A stretch of DNA of 64,000 bases from CAYLMG01 sp964493425 (GCA_964493425.1 CAZBMW010000004.1:1-64000), one strand, 5' to 3'; numbered from the stretch's first letter, positions 27,817-36,534 are shown. The notes: generated by a model not told the origin, from the sequence alone. Program-made: numbers and translations.

Positions 27817-28272
27817 TTATTTCCATCTTGTCCGTCTGAAACTCATCGTTAGTTGCAAGTATTCAGCTGGTTCTTCTTCAGTTCCAGCTTCATTTTCCTT
27901 CAGCCACCTTCCGTATCTATCGTTAGATGTATGTTTAGGATGCCATATTTCAAATGTCTTGCAACCAATATAAAATCCGAACTTCCCCAAAGCCACAGCA
28001 ACAAAAGGACCAATAATAGGAAATCTAAATATAAACCAATATTGCCCACCTTTCCAGGGATTGAAACTATCGTCATGATTTTTAGTTAAAAGCCATTTCC
28101 AATAAGCCAATTTATAGTAACAGGCTATCGGCCTTATCATTTTTCCAAATGCAATATGAAAACGAATACCCCATCCCCCCGGCTGATATTTTTTTTCGTC
28201 TGAATCAAACCACAAACCCCGCTCAAATGAGCCTATTGATGCACTTATTCCATAAATCTTTTTTATTCCCAT
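27817..28272 (-). CDS. Hypothetical protein rich in aromatic residues
   Basis: This 151-residue protein has no family I recognise. It is rich in Trp, Tyr, Phe and Gly (PGGWGIRFHIAFGK, GGQYWFIFRFPIIGPFVAVA). The last stretch could be a single membrane-associated segment near residues 81-100. A charged C-terminus ends in SFRRTRWK. AGGTGA precedes the ATG at good spacing, supporting a real gene. It lies alone in an AT-rich island beside the toxin-antitoxin-like pair, so a mobile or phage-derived origin is possible. Confidence 0.6.
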   Translation of the reverse strand: MGIKKIYGISASIGSFERGLWFDSDEKKYQPGGWGIRFHIAFGKMIRPIACYYKLAYWKWLLTKNHDDSFNPWKGGQYWFIFRFPIIGPFVAVALGKFGFYIGCKTFEIWHPKHTSNDRYGRWLKENEAGTEEEPAEYLQLTMSFRRTRWK

Positions 28273-28565
28273 AGTTCACCTACTATTTATTTATATTTCC
28301 CTCTTTACACTGAACGATAATTATCCTTTTTACCACAAAAATAATCAACAAAATTTATAAATCTCTGTATCCTCCACGAACTCTGCGGTTAAATAAATTC
28401 GTGCGGTTTCTGCCTGCGGTTCGCAACTTTTTTTACGCACCTCGCCATCGGCGAGTGCCTCTGTTCGATGCTCATCGCGGCCTCCGGCATAAACTCACAT
28501 TTTTTCTGCTCTCCATCTTCCGTATTCTGTGTCCTGTGTCCTGTATTCTTTTTTTTATTTTTTTA

Positions 28566-28618
28566 TTGATAAAACGGCCTTAATTGGTATAATACCCTTG
28601 TGTGTTAGCAAACACACA
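28566..28618 (+). promoter_or_regulatory. Near-consensus promoter followed by an 8-bp inverted repeat at the expected start site
   Basis: TTGATA (28566-28571), 16 bases, TATAAT (28588-28593). The perfect inverted repeat TGTGTGTT-AGCA-AACACACA (28599-28618) begins where transcription should start, so it could be an operator or a 5' hairpin. No convincing gene lies downstream; the next 500 bases are repeat-like. The transcript, if made, may be non-coding. Confidence 0.5.
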
Positions 28619-28699
28619 TAGGGAGGATAGTTCCTCAAGCATCGGCCCGTCGGCCAAGTCAAGATTTATTTCATAAGTCCATTTTGGCAGGGGTTTTAC

Positions 28700-29070
28700 A
28701 AATGTCCAACAACCAATTAACTAATCACCAATTCACTAATCAACTATGCTCATCCAGCATCGGGCGTAAACTATCTAATTCACTAATGAACCAATTAACT
28801 AATCCTCTAATTAACAAATTCACCAGTTCACCAATTAACTTGCTACAAAGAGCGCGCAAAAAAAACAAAAATATGCAAAACGAACCCAATTTAAAAATCA
28901 CCCGAAATGATATAAGCACCTGTAATACAATTACTTACGGCAATTTAATTGCCAAAATCATTCCCAAAAACAAAGCCAAACAAAGCCAATTCAAACCCAA
29001 TTTTAGCCCAAAATTGGGTTCGTTTTCCTCGAAATTGGCTTTGTTTCTCACCAGAATTGGCTTTGAAATT
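28700..29070. repeat. Low-complexity and nested-palindrome repeat region
   Basis: The gap 28273-29164 has no gene I can support. From 28700 to 28840 imperfect CCAATTAACTAAT-like units recur. From 28971 to 29065 the motif CAAAGCCAA and its complement AATTGGCTTTG recur. Arms 28981-28991 and 29033-29043 pair over 11 bases, enclosing a perfect 10-bp inner hairpin (28995-29004 with 29010-29019). Translation in one frame gives NEPNLKITRND and KQSQFKPNF. I associate similar strings with dispersed sequence in planctomycete genomes, from memory and unchecked. Confidence 0.6.
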
Positions 29071-29090
29071 GACCCAAAAATTGAGGCTGT

Positions 29091-29121
29091 AAAAAAAGCC
29101 CCGCTTTTTAGGCAGGGCTTT
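29091..29121 (-). terminator. Rho-independent terminator of htrA
   Basis: On the minus strand, arms 29112-29121 and 29095-29104 pair over ten positions with one mismatch around a 7-base loop. They are followed by seven T residues (plus-strand A29091-29097). It lies 44 bases past the htrA stop. Confidence 0.8.
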
Positions 29122-29164
29122 CACAAAAATATGTTTAACGACAGGCAACACACCCGTCTATTAA

Positions 29165-30661
29165 TTACTTTTCTTCATCTTCTGGTATCGGCAGTGTTAT
29201 ATAGAAAGTCCGGCTTTGACTTTTCACTAACAGAAGAACGTTACTACCTTTTTCAGCCTTTCCTATTTGCTCTTTGAAATCTTCGGTATCTCTGATTTTT
29301 TTCTGATTGACTTCCATAATCAGCATACCAGCTTCGAGCCCCCGGCGCTCGGCTGCAGAGCCCGATTCGACATTGGTTACAACGACACCCTTAAGTCCTT
29401 CATAGCCGAGCCGTTCAGCGATACTATTTGTTAAATCCTGAACGGTCAGGCCCAGTTCTTCCAGCCTGTCCGGCTCTTTGGCTGCAGCGGCGATTTCTTC
29501 CTGTGCCGGCCTTTCCTCAAGCTCGGCTTTCAAGGTTTTGCGCTTGCCGTCACGCAAAACCACAATCTCAACTTCTGTGCCGGGTTTTATGGCAGCTATT
29601 TTGTTACTCAAATCCTGGGCTCCATCTATCGCTTTGCCGTCCAGCTCGACAACAACGTCGCCCGGTTTCATGCCGGCTTTGTCGGCGGCACCGCCTTCTT
29701 TGATTTCAGGTATGATTGCGCCTTTCACATCCTTGAGGTCCAAAGAGTCGGCCATTTCAGGGCTCAGGTCCTGAATGTAAACGCCGAGGTAGCCGCGAAT
29801 TACTTTGCCCTCTTTTATTAGCTGCTTATATATGCTTTTGGCCATATTGATAGGTATGGCAAAGCCGATACCCATATTTCCGCCGCTTCTGCTGACAATA
29901 GCTGTATTAATACCAACGACCTTGGCATCGAGATTTATTAGGGGCCCGCCCGAATTGCCGGGATTAATTGCGGCATCGGTCTGGATAAAGTCCTCGTAGG
30001 TTGCCAGGCCGACATTGCTTCTGCCCTTCGCGCTGACTATGCCGGCTGTAACGGTATGGCTCAGGCCGAAAGGATTGCCTATTGCGAGCACCCACTCGCC
30101 GACCTCAAGAGCATCGGAATCGGCAAGCTCAAGGAACGGCAGATTCTTTTTCTTGACTTTTATAACAGCTATGTCTGAATCGGGGTCTGTTCCTATGACC
30201 TTTGCTTCTATTTCCGAATCCTCACCTATCTTGACAAAAACCTTTTTGGTTTCTCCGACAAGATGATTATTCGTGAGAATATAGCCGTCTTGTGAGATAA
30301 TAAAACCGGAGCCCTGTACGGGCCTGATTATTTCCCTGTTTTTCTGCTGATATCTCGGCGACCGCCTTCGGAAGAACCTGTCGAAGAAATCGTCGCCGAA
30401 GGGGTCGGAGTCGTCGCCGAAAGGCCAGTCTGGCATAATGTAGTACGGCTGAGTATAGACCTTCTCAGCCTTTATTCCGACAACAGCCGGCGAGGCTTTC
30501 TCTGCTATTTCTGCAAAGGCCTTGCCCATCTGCCGAAGCGTTGCGATACTCTCGGTATCCTGCGCTAAGGCTGATAAGGGAGACAAGCAAAAGAAAAATA
30601 TGAGAATTGAAGAAAGAAGAAGAAAGGAAGGTTTGTTTTTTCCCAAACGAGCTTTTTTCAT
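29165..30661 (-). CDS. degP: HtrA/DegP-family periplasmic serine protease with two PDZ domains
   Basis: This 498-residue envelope quality-control protease has an N-terminal signal peptide (hydrophobic 12-33, ending ALAQD). The trypsin-like domain carries His133 (TNNHLVG), Asp163 (PDSDIAV) and Ser237 (NPGNSGGPL). PDZ1 (about 288-385, VIRGYLGVYIQDL) and PDZ2 (about 400-490) follow, giving the DegP/DegQ layout. A low-complexity Asp/Phe/Arg segment (about 77-105) precedes the domain, like the regulatory LA loop. GGAGG lies before the ATG. It is transcribed divergently from the secreted cassette at 31 kb and has a clear terminator. Confidence 0.93.
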   Translation of the reverse strand: MKKARLGKNKPSFLLLSSILIFFFCLSPLSALAQDTESIATLRQMGKAFAEIAEKASPAVVGIKAEKVYTQPYYIMPDWPFGDDSDPFGDDFFDRFFRRRSPRYQQKNREIIRPVQGSGFIISQDGYILTNNHLVGETKKVFVKIGEDSEIEAKVIGTDPDSDIAVIKVKKKNLPFLELADSDALEVGEWVLAIGNPFGLSHTVTAGIVSAKGRSNVGLATYEDFIQTDAAINPGNSGGPLINLDAKVVGINTAIVSRSGGNMGIGFAIPINMAKSIYKQLIKEGKVIRGYLGVYIQDLSPEMADSLDLKDVKGAIIPEIKEGGAADKAGMKPGDVVVELDGKAIDGAQDLSNKIAAIKPGTEVEIVVLRDGKRKTLKAELEERPAQEEIAAAAKEPDRLEELGLTVQDLTNSIAERLGYEGLKGVVVTNVESGSAAERRGLEAGMLIMEVNQKKIRDTEDFKEQIGKAEKGSNVLLLVKSQSRTFYITLPIPEDEEK

Positions 30662-30840
30662 TTTGACCTCCTACACCAAAAAATACCTGTTGCTTAATTA
30701 ATCGGCCATAAAAGAGTAAAAACTTAAGTTCGTAATTATACGTATCTGACGGGTGCGAGGTTCGATAAGTTCCGCTAATTTTTACAATTAAGCGGGTTTT
30801 CGCCTTGAAAAAACAGGTTGATTTGCTAATTATTCGTATA

Positions 30841-30869
30841 TTGATTTTTTTTATCCTGGTCAATATAAT
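30841..30869 (+). promoter_or_regulatory. Sigma-70-like promoter for the secreted three-gene cassette
   Basis: TTGATT (30841-30846), 17 bases, consensus TATAAT (30864-30869). It lies 137 bases before the ATG at 31007, leaving a leader of about 130 bases with no clear structure. The same 345-base gap must hold the htrA promoter on the other strand; TTGACC with a 17-base spacer to TATACG is a weak candidate there. Confidence 0.5.
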
Positions 30870-31006
30870 ACTCATCTAAAGAAATTTATATAGAAGGCAG
30901 GAGGTAGCAGTTATGCGGCTTTTATAAATCATTTCTGTTCTGTTTTTAGCGTGGTAGAGGTATGCGCAAATAGCGGTTTATTTAAAAAATTTGAAAGGAT
31001 ACAAAA

Positions 31007-32689
31007 ATGAGAAAAAGACAGATTTTAATAATTTTAGCTGTGGCTTCAGGCCTGCTGGTCTGCTTGCCAAAAGTCGGCAATTCAGAGACGATGGGTACAG
31101 CTTTTACTTATCAGGGCAGGCTCATTGATACCAATGAGATTGCTGATGGGCCGTATGATTTTCAGTTCAGGCTCTTTGATAGTGCTGGAGGAGCTGGTCA
31201 GGTTGGCGGTGATGTTGATATGCCTGATATAGATGTTGCAGATGGCTATTTCACTGCTGAACTGGATTTTGGCGGAGGTTCATTTGATGGAAGTAGAAGA
31301 TGGTTGGAAATTGGCGTGCGGCCTGGTGAGCTTGAGGACCCTAACGTGTACACCGCCTTAAGCCCCCGTCAGGAAGTTACGCCCAATCCTTATGCACTTT
31401 ATGCCAAGACCGCAGGCAGCGGCGGTGATAACGACTGGATGGTCTCCGGGAAAGATATGTATTCAATCCCATCCGGCGACGTCGGCATCGGGACGACGAG
31501 TCCATCTTCTAAATTTCATATAGAAGATAATACAAGTGGCAGCCTAGCCCTGACGATACATAATCTGGATAATTCCGGTGATGAGCGTATTCGCTTTGGC
31601 ACAGGCAGCGGAAGTGATGCAGGAATAATTGTATGGGGTTCGACCCACCCGTCTTATCAAGGTAGATGGCGGTTTTACAATAACAAAACCTCCGGCCACT
31701 ATGACTGGATAACAGGTGGTTCAGTAAAAATGACGCTTACCAGTGCCGGCAGCCTCGGCATCGGGACGGATGCGCCCGCAGAGAAACTTCATGTCACGGG
31801 AGACATTCGTTTGGATGCGGGTGGAGACATTGCTTTCGCCGACGACAATACGAGAATCCGCGAAAGTGCGGATGATCTATACCTGGAAGCTGATGATGAT
31901 ATTTACATTTCACCGGATAACGATATATGGATGGACGCAGTCACCCTCTTTGTGGACGGCTCAGCAGACAGTGTCGGCATCGGGACAAGTAGTCCGGATT
32001 ACAAACTTGAAGTTAATGGTGAGATGGGAACCTCGGCAGATGCATCAGGCAAATTGCGAGTAGGAAGGTATAGTGCTGTGTCTCCAAACTCTTATATAAG
32101 CGCTGCAGGGGGCGCAGACCAGATGCGCTTACAGATAGCGGACTCCACAAAAATGGTCATAACCAGCGACAACAAGGTCGGCATCGGGACAACCAGTCCG
32201 GCGGAGAGACTTACAGTTCGTGGTGGGAATCTCCTAATCGAGAACTCTGGCGGCACAGACATTGTAGAGCTTGGCGAAGGGCTTGACTACGCCGAGGGCT
32301 TTGACGTTTCGGATAAAAGCAGGATAGCGCCAGGCTCGGTACTGGTAATAGACTCGGAAAATCCGGGTAAACTGGCAATGAGTAATAAAGCCTATGATAA
32401 AAGGGTTGCCGGGATCGTGGCTGGGGCAAAAGGTATGGGCTCCGGTGTGCGTCTCGGGTCAGAGCAATTTGACTATGACGTAGCGCTGGCAGGCCGGGTA
32501 TACTGCAATGTGGATGCTACAGAAGCCGCTGTGCAGCCGGGAGATTTGCTGACGACTTCGGCTACAAGCGGCTATGCTATGAAAGCTGCCGATTACACTC
32601 GCGCTAAGGGCGCAATCTTAGGAAAGGCTATGGAGAAATTGGAAAAAGGCAAAAAAGGACAGATATTAGTGCTGGTAACATTACAGTAA
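31007..32689 (+). CDS. Secreted fibre-like protein with four VGIG repeats and a C-terminal conserved domain
   Basis: This 560-residue exported protein has a signal peptide (about 5-27). Residues 30-135 form a domain opening with TAFTYQGRLIDTNEIADGPY, common in secreted proteins of this phylum. Four copies of (V/L)GIGT..P..K(L/F).V follow (VGIGTTSPSSKFHI, LGIGTDAPAEKLHV, VGIGTSSPDYKLEV, VGIGTTSPAERLTV), a motif typical of tail-fibre or adhesin-like beta structures. The C-terminal 135 residues (DYAEGFDVSDKSRIAPGSVL to KKGQILVLVTLQ) resemble domains that follow such fibres. It is first of three co-directional secreted genes; the next ATG is 12 bases away. The function is unknown; a surface fibre is inferred. 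Confidence 0.75.
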   Translation: MRKRQILIILAVASGLLVCLPKVGNSETMGTAFTYQGRLIDTNEIADGPYDFQFRLFDSAGGAGQVGGDVDMPDIDVADGYFTAELDFGGGSFDGSRRWLEIGVRPGELEDPNVYTALSPRQEVTPNPYALYAKTAGSGGDNDWMVSGKDMYSIPSGDVGIGTTSPSSKFHIEDNTSGSLALTIHNLDNSGDERIRFGTGSGSDAGIIVWGSTHPSYQGRWRFYNNKTSGHYDWITGGSVKMTLTSAGSLGIGTDAPAEKLHVTGDIRLDAGGDIAFADDNTRIRESADDLYLEADDDIYISPDNDIWMDAVTLFVDGSADSVGIGTSSPDYKLEVNGEMGTSADASGKLRVGRYSAVSPNSYISAAGGADQMRLQIADSTKMVITSDNKVGIGTTSPAERLTVRGGNLLIENSGGTDIVELGEGLDYAEGFDVSDKSRIAPGSVLVIDSENPGKLAMSNKAYDKRVAGIVAGAKGMGSGVRLGSEQFDYDVALAGRVYCNVDATEAAVQPGDLLTTSATSGYAMKAADYTRAKGAILGKAMEKLEKGKKGQILVLVTLQ

Positions 32690-32701
32690 AAGGAGCACAA
32701 A

Positions 32702-34120
32702 ATGAGAAAGAAAACTTTAATAATGACATTCATTATCGCAGGCATTGTTGTGATTGGCCTGTTTAGGTCTGTCCGGGCAGAGACGGTGCTCCGAACCGAG
32801 ATGGTAACTGCAAGTAAGGATGCACTACTGGCAAAACATGAAAAAAGCGATAAGGTATTCGAGAAGCTACAAATCGAAAAAGTTGCTTCTTACTTTCATC
32901 AGAGAAAGATTGGCGATGCGATTGTAGAAAAAGAGTTCATCCGTTATCAATTTAACACAGAAACCGGTGAACTCATTGAGCAGAAGAAACAATGGCGAAG
33001 CGGTTTGCCTGAACAGGTAACACCAGTAATCAGCCGGGAACAGGCAGAAGCTATGGTTGAAGGTACTGTGCAGTTTACCAGGCTATACATCATATCTCCG
33101 GAGTCTGATGTTTTCCCTATTGAGCCGACACCTGACAATCCGTGCTGGATAGTCCGGAGCATCGACGATGCGAAAATGCTGGTAACTATTATCGATGCAA
33201 TGACCGGCGAGAAACTGGGCTACGGCATTCCGCCACCATATGAAGGCTTATCCATCAACGGACCTGACCACGACCCCGACTGCGCAGACTGTATTTGGCC
33301 TGAATGGGCTGAAAACGCCCGCTACTGGTTCGATGATAAGATGGGTTATAGTACGCAGAAGTTATGCAACGCCACCCAAGCCCAAATCCAGAGTCATGTG
33401 CAATCCAACTCCACCGCTATGCTTTATGAGCTGGACCACGGGGGCTCCACATCGTTTAAAAACAACTGCTATGATGATACCTATGCCTCGGAAATTGAAA
33501 CCTGGATTGCCAATTACGCCAGTATGCCCTTTGCCTTTATCGGCAGTTGTGAAGGACTGTGCGACACGGGTAACAATACCTTCTCTTATGAGTTTCGCAA
33601 AGGCTCAAACGTAGATGCCGTAACGGTCGGTTATTGTAACATGTCGGCTGACAAATGTGATACGTGCTGGGATTACTCCATAAGCTGGCAAACGGCGCTG
33701 TTCGACTATATGGACCAGGGCTATACCGTCCAGCAGGCTTTCGACCATGCAATGGCTTCATATCCCACCTGCGGCGGTACAAATAACTGCATGCGTATTG
33801 CCGGCGATACCTCTATGCGTTTTAGCCCCGAGGTAATCCGTGCCCGGTGTGGTTCGTATTCCGGTACGTGGACCTATAACAGCAGCAGAGCAAATTACAT
33901 CCAGTGTGACGTCACCGCTATCGGAGGTGGGCTTACAATAAATCCCAACGTGGACCTGATATTCCTGAATGACTCCAAGATTACCGGCAGTTCAATGGTA
34001 TCTGCTGATGGCTCGACCGGCCAGATACGCTTCGTCTCCGAAAGTGACACCACCAAGGGAATGGAGTTTACAGGTCAGCTTCGGATAAAGAACGGAGGAC
34101 AGATAAAGATATATGAATAA
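32702..34120 (+). CDS. Secreted protein with a possible clan-CD (caspase/gingipain-like) His-Cys dyad
   Basis: This 472-residue protein has a signal peptide (about 6-26). An N-terminal propeptide-like region (about 30-180) ends in an IDAMTGEKLGYGIPPP segment recalling PepSY-type repeats. The middle part has a hydrophobic strand then AMLYELDHGGSTSF (His246) and, 37 residues on, MPFAFIGSCEGLCDTG (Cys283). Strand-HG and strand-xSC spaced this way is the catalytic arrangement of clan-CD cysteine peptidases such as gingipain, legumain and caspases. Many cysteines (CADC, CDTCWDYS) suggest disulfides. The C-terminal 90 residues look like beta structure. Peptidase activity is inference from motifs; I do not recognise the exact family. 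Confidence 0.6.
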   Translation: MRKKTLIMTFIIAGIVVIGLFRSVRAETVLRTEMVTASKDALLAKHEKSDKVFEKLQIEKVASYFHQRKIGDAIVEKEFIRYQFNTETGELIEQKKQWRSGLPEQVTPVISREQAEAMVEGTVQFTRLYIISPESDVFPIEPTPDNPCWIVRSIDDAKMLVTIIDAMTGEKLGYGIPPPYEGLSINGPDHDPDCADCIWPEWAENARYWFDDKMGYSTQKLCNATQAQIQSHVQSNSTAMLYELDHGGSTSFKNNCYDDTYASEIETWIANYASMPFAFIGSCEGLCDTGNNTFSYEFRKGSNVDAVTVGYCNMSADKCDTCWDYSISWQTALFDYMDQGYTVQQAFDHAMASYPTCGGTNNCMRIAGDTSMRFSPEVIRARCGSYSGTWTYNSSRANYIQCDVTAIGGGLTINPNVDLIFLNDSKITGSSMVSADGSTGQIRFVSESDTTKGMEFTGQLRIKNGGQIKIYE

Positions 34121-34141
34121 CGACTGGAATAGGTGATAATA

Positions 34142-34561
34142 ATGAAGAAGATAAGAATAAGAACAGACATTCCTTATTTATCTGTTTGGCTAATGCTGTT
34201 TGTGATATCGGCTGTCCCGACCGTCAGCGGTGAAAGTACCTACGTCTTGGACTGGTACACGATTGACGGTGGTGGTGGTCAGAGCAGCGGCGGGCCATAC
34301 GTTTTGACAGGGACAATCGGTCAGCCGGATGCCGGATATCTGGACGGCGATAATTACGAGCTGCTTGGCGGTTTCTGGGTCGGCGGGCCTTTATGTATAG
34401 TCAACTTTATAGACTTTGCAAATTTTGCTGAATACTGGCTGCAATCGGGCAGCGGTCTGCCGGCTGACTTATACGAGGATGGTACAATTAACTATGACGA
34501 CCTGCTGGAATTTGCGAACGTCTGGCTGTGCATCTGTCCATATAATTGGCCGTTGAAATAA
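34142..34561 (+). CDS. Small secreted protein with glycine-rich motif and dockerin-like C-terminus
   Basis: This protein of 139 residues has a signal peptide (about 8-30) followed by YTIDGGGGQSSGGPYVLTGT and IGQPDAGYLDGDNYELLGGF. I know this pattern from many secreted planctomycete proteins. The C-terminal part, VNFIDFANFAEYWLQ and LYEDGTINYDDLLEFANVWL, is a degenerate dockerin-like pair with Asp-rich loops. Such ends may attach proteins to a partner outside the cell; no cohesin is seen here. The ATG at 34142 has AGGTG before it; an in-frame GTG lies 9 bases earlier. It is the last gene of the cassette and is followed by a terminator. Confidence 0.75.
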   Translation: MKKIRIRTDIPYLSVWLMLFVISAVPTVSGESTYVLDWYTIDGGGGQSSGGPYVLTGTIGQPDAGYLDGDNYELLGGFWVGGPLCIVNFIDFANFAEYWLQSGSGLPADLYEDGTINYDDLLEFANVWLCICPYNWPLK

Positions 34562-34614
34562 AATTTGCTTTTCGAGCTCTGGATTTTTTATCGGTTTAGT
34601 GTTTAAAGCGACCG

Positions 34615-34681
34615 GGCTTTGCACTATATTGTTAATCGCTCTACAGGTTGATTTTTCAATATAGTGGAAAGCCTGTTTTTT
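34615..34681 (+). terminator. Rho-independent terminator of the secreted cassette
   Basis: Arms 34615-34631 and 34657-34673 pair at 16 of 17 positions (core CACTATATTG/CAATATAGTG) around a 25-base loop, followed by TGTTTTTTAT. It lies 54 bases past the last cassette stop and on the same strand. Confidence 0.7.
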
Positions 34682-34788
34682 ATGATACTATTGATACCGC
34701 ATGGCCATAATTAAAAAATAGGATTTTACCGGCTTTTTCAGGAAGGCTTTTTTAAAATAAAATCTGAATACGGATATTAAGGTTAACT

Positions 34789-35829
34789 ATGAAACATCTG
34801 AAGTCGTTTTTGTTTACTGCCTTTCTGATTTTATTATTTTTAATAATAATTATTATCGCTTCGTCGGTATTCGTGGGTCTGAGGGCTGAAAAAAGCAAAT
34901 GGCCTCGATTTTTCGGCAATAGAGATGAAAACATCTCTCACGTATGTGGAAACACCGACGCCAACGATTTTACCTTTATTGTTGTCGGCGATGTACAGGG
35001 CGGAACGGCAACATTTGAGTCGATGCTCGATATAATTCGTGATGACAGGCCTGCATTCGCCGTAGTTCTCGGAGACCTGGTAGGGACACCGACAACGATA
35101 AGCCACAAACTTTTTGCCCTTGAGATGCAGGAACATTCGCAGGATATTCCCATGTTTACTGTGGTCGGCAATCATGACATCGACCCTAACGGCTCATTCG
35201 GGATAACCGATTTTGAGAAACTATACGGCCCGTCACAATTTTTCTTCTGCATAGGTAAATATTTGTTTGTTTTTCTTAACGATGTTCCGCCTTATGACGT
35301 GGACGAGGCATACGTTGATTTTCTTGAAAAAGCAATAAACGCTCAGAAAGATGATATAAAGAAGATATTTGTGTTTATGCATATTCCAGTGATTAGCATA
35401 GACGGGTCTTTAAGCTGCAACGGCCTGGGCGGCAGTGAGCGATTTATGGAGCTTGCAAACAGATATAATATAGACTATGTCTTCGCCGGACATCATCACG
35501 GCTATATCAAGTCTAAAAAAGACAATACAGTTTATATTATCTCAGGCGGGGGTGGGGCCAGGCTTCGCGGAGAACATGGAAAATTCCATCATCTGGTTAG
35601 AATTTCCGTGAACAACGGATTGATAGAAGAAACAGTAGTCGTGAGTAAAAAATATTTGGAGACGTCCGAGCTTATAGAACGAAATCTTGCAACCTACATC
35701 TGGCCTGTAATCTCTAAGAATTTCATAAGTGCGGCAATAACAATCTTCATTTTCTGCTTATCTTCCTACTACGTTTTTTGTTGTATGATTAAAAAGAGAC
35801 GATGTAAACACAAGCCGGTTTCGGATTAG
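34789..35829 (+). CDS. Membrane-anchored calcineurin-like metallophosphoesterase
   Basis: This 346-residue protein has an N-terminal membrane helix (about 5-28) and a second near the C-terminus (about 306-328), with the catalytic domain between. The five metal-ligand blocks are GDVQ (67-70 area), GDLVG, GNHDID, FMHIP and GHHHG. The usual first block D-x-H is D-x-Q and the second GDxxD is GDLVG, as in some purple-acid-phosphatase-like subgroups, so metal binding may differ from the standard. The substrate is unknown. No ribosome site is obvious. The gene is followed by a LysE-type gene with a 66-base gap. Confidence 0.85.
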   Translation: MKHLKSFLFTAFLILLFLIIIIIASSVFVGLRAEKSKWPRFFGNRDENISHVCGNTDANDFTFIVVGDVQGGTATFESMLDIIRDDRPAFAVVLGDLVGTPTTISHKLFALEMQEHSQDIPMFTVVGNHDIDPNGSFGITDFEKLYGPSQFFFCIGKYLFVFLNDVPPYDVDEAYVDFLEKAINAQKDDIKKIFVFMHIPVISIDGSLSCNGLGGSERFMELANRYNIDYVFAGHHHGYIKSKKDNTVYIISGGGGARLRGEHGKFHHLVRISVNNGLIEETVVVSKKYLETSELIERNLATYIWPVISKNFISAAITIFIFCLSSYYVFCCMIKKRRCKHKPVSD

Positions 35830-35895
35830 ACAAACAACAGCAAATTTTGTAAAAATATCCTACAATAGTTTTTCAGGCAGGTTAGATTGCGTTTT

Positions 35896-36519
35896 ATGGA
35901 ATTAATGATTTTTTTAGCACAGGTCGTATTAATATCCTCATCAGGAGTAATGGCACCGGGGCCGGTGACAGCGACGACTATTGCAATAGGCTCGCGAAAC
36001 CGTTATGCAGGGACACTGGTATCCATCGGGCACGGCATAGTCGAATTTCCGCTGATAATCATAATAACACTCGGGATGGGGACAATTTTCCAGTACGAAT
36101 CTTCAAAAATAGTTATCGGCTTAGCCGGTGGTGCAATGCTTTTATTTATGGCGGTTCAGATATTCAGAAGTATAAAAAAACTCGATATTAATTCAGGACA
36201 GGGCAAAAAAGACAGACCGATTCTTGCAGGGATTGTCCTGACGGCGGGCAATCCTTATTTTCTCGTATGGTGGGCGACGGTGGGCTTAAAACTTGCAACC
36301 GATGCAAAGGGGCTCGGGATATGGGCGTTTGCAGCTTTTGCATTAGTGCACTGGCTATGCGATTTAATCTGGTGCCAGGCCTTGTCGTGGGCGAGCTTTA
36401 AGGGGACAAGGCTGCTCGGCGCGGGCAGTCAAAAAATAGTGCTGACAATCTGCTCGGCAGCGATGTTTTTGTTCGGTATTAAATTTGCCTATGATGCGAC
36501 CCGGCTCTGGCTGCAATAA
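35896..36519 (+). CDS. LysE/RhtB-family amino-acid exporter
   Basis: This protein of 207 residues has about six hydrophobic segments. MAPGPVTATTIAIGSRNRYA (about 19-38) is the LysE-family opening motif (PGP...t...g...G). NPYFLVWWATVGL (about 118-130) is the conserved central motif. The family exports amino acids or similar small metabolites. I prefer the ATG at 35896 over the in-frame TTG at 35887. It converges on the YihY gene with a 15-base gap and no visible terminator between them. Confidence 0.8.
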   Translation: MELMIFLAQVVLISSSGVMAPGPVTATTIAIGSRNRYAGTLVSIGHGIVEFPLIIIITLGMGTIFQYESSKIVIGLAGGAMLLFMAVQIFRSIKKLDINSGQGKKDRPILAGIVLTAGNPYFLVWWATVGLKLATDAKGLGIWAFAAFALVHWLCDLIWCQALSWASFKGTRLLGAGSQKIVLTICSAAMFLFGIKFAYDATRLWLQ

Positions 36520-36534
36520 TGACTTCACGGCCGT

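Noticed and set aside
28684..29277. 197-codon frame on the plus strand
   Set aside because: It runs through low-complexity units, nested palindromes and the htrA terminator and then antisense into htrA. It has no ribosome site and no uniform coding character, so I treat it as repeat sequence.
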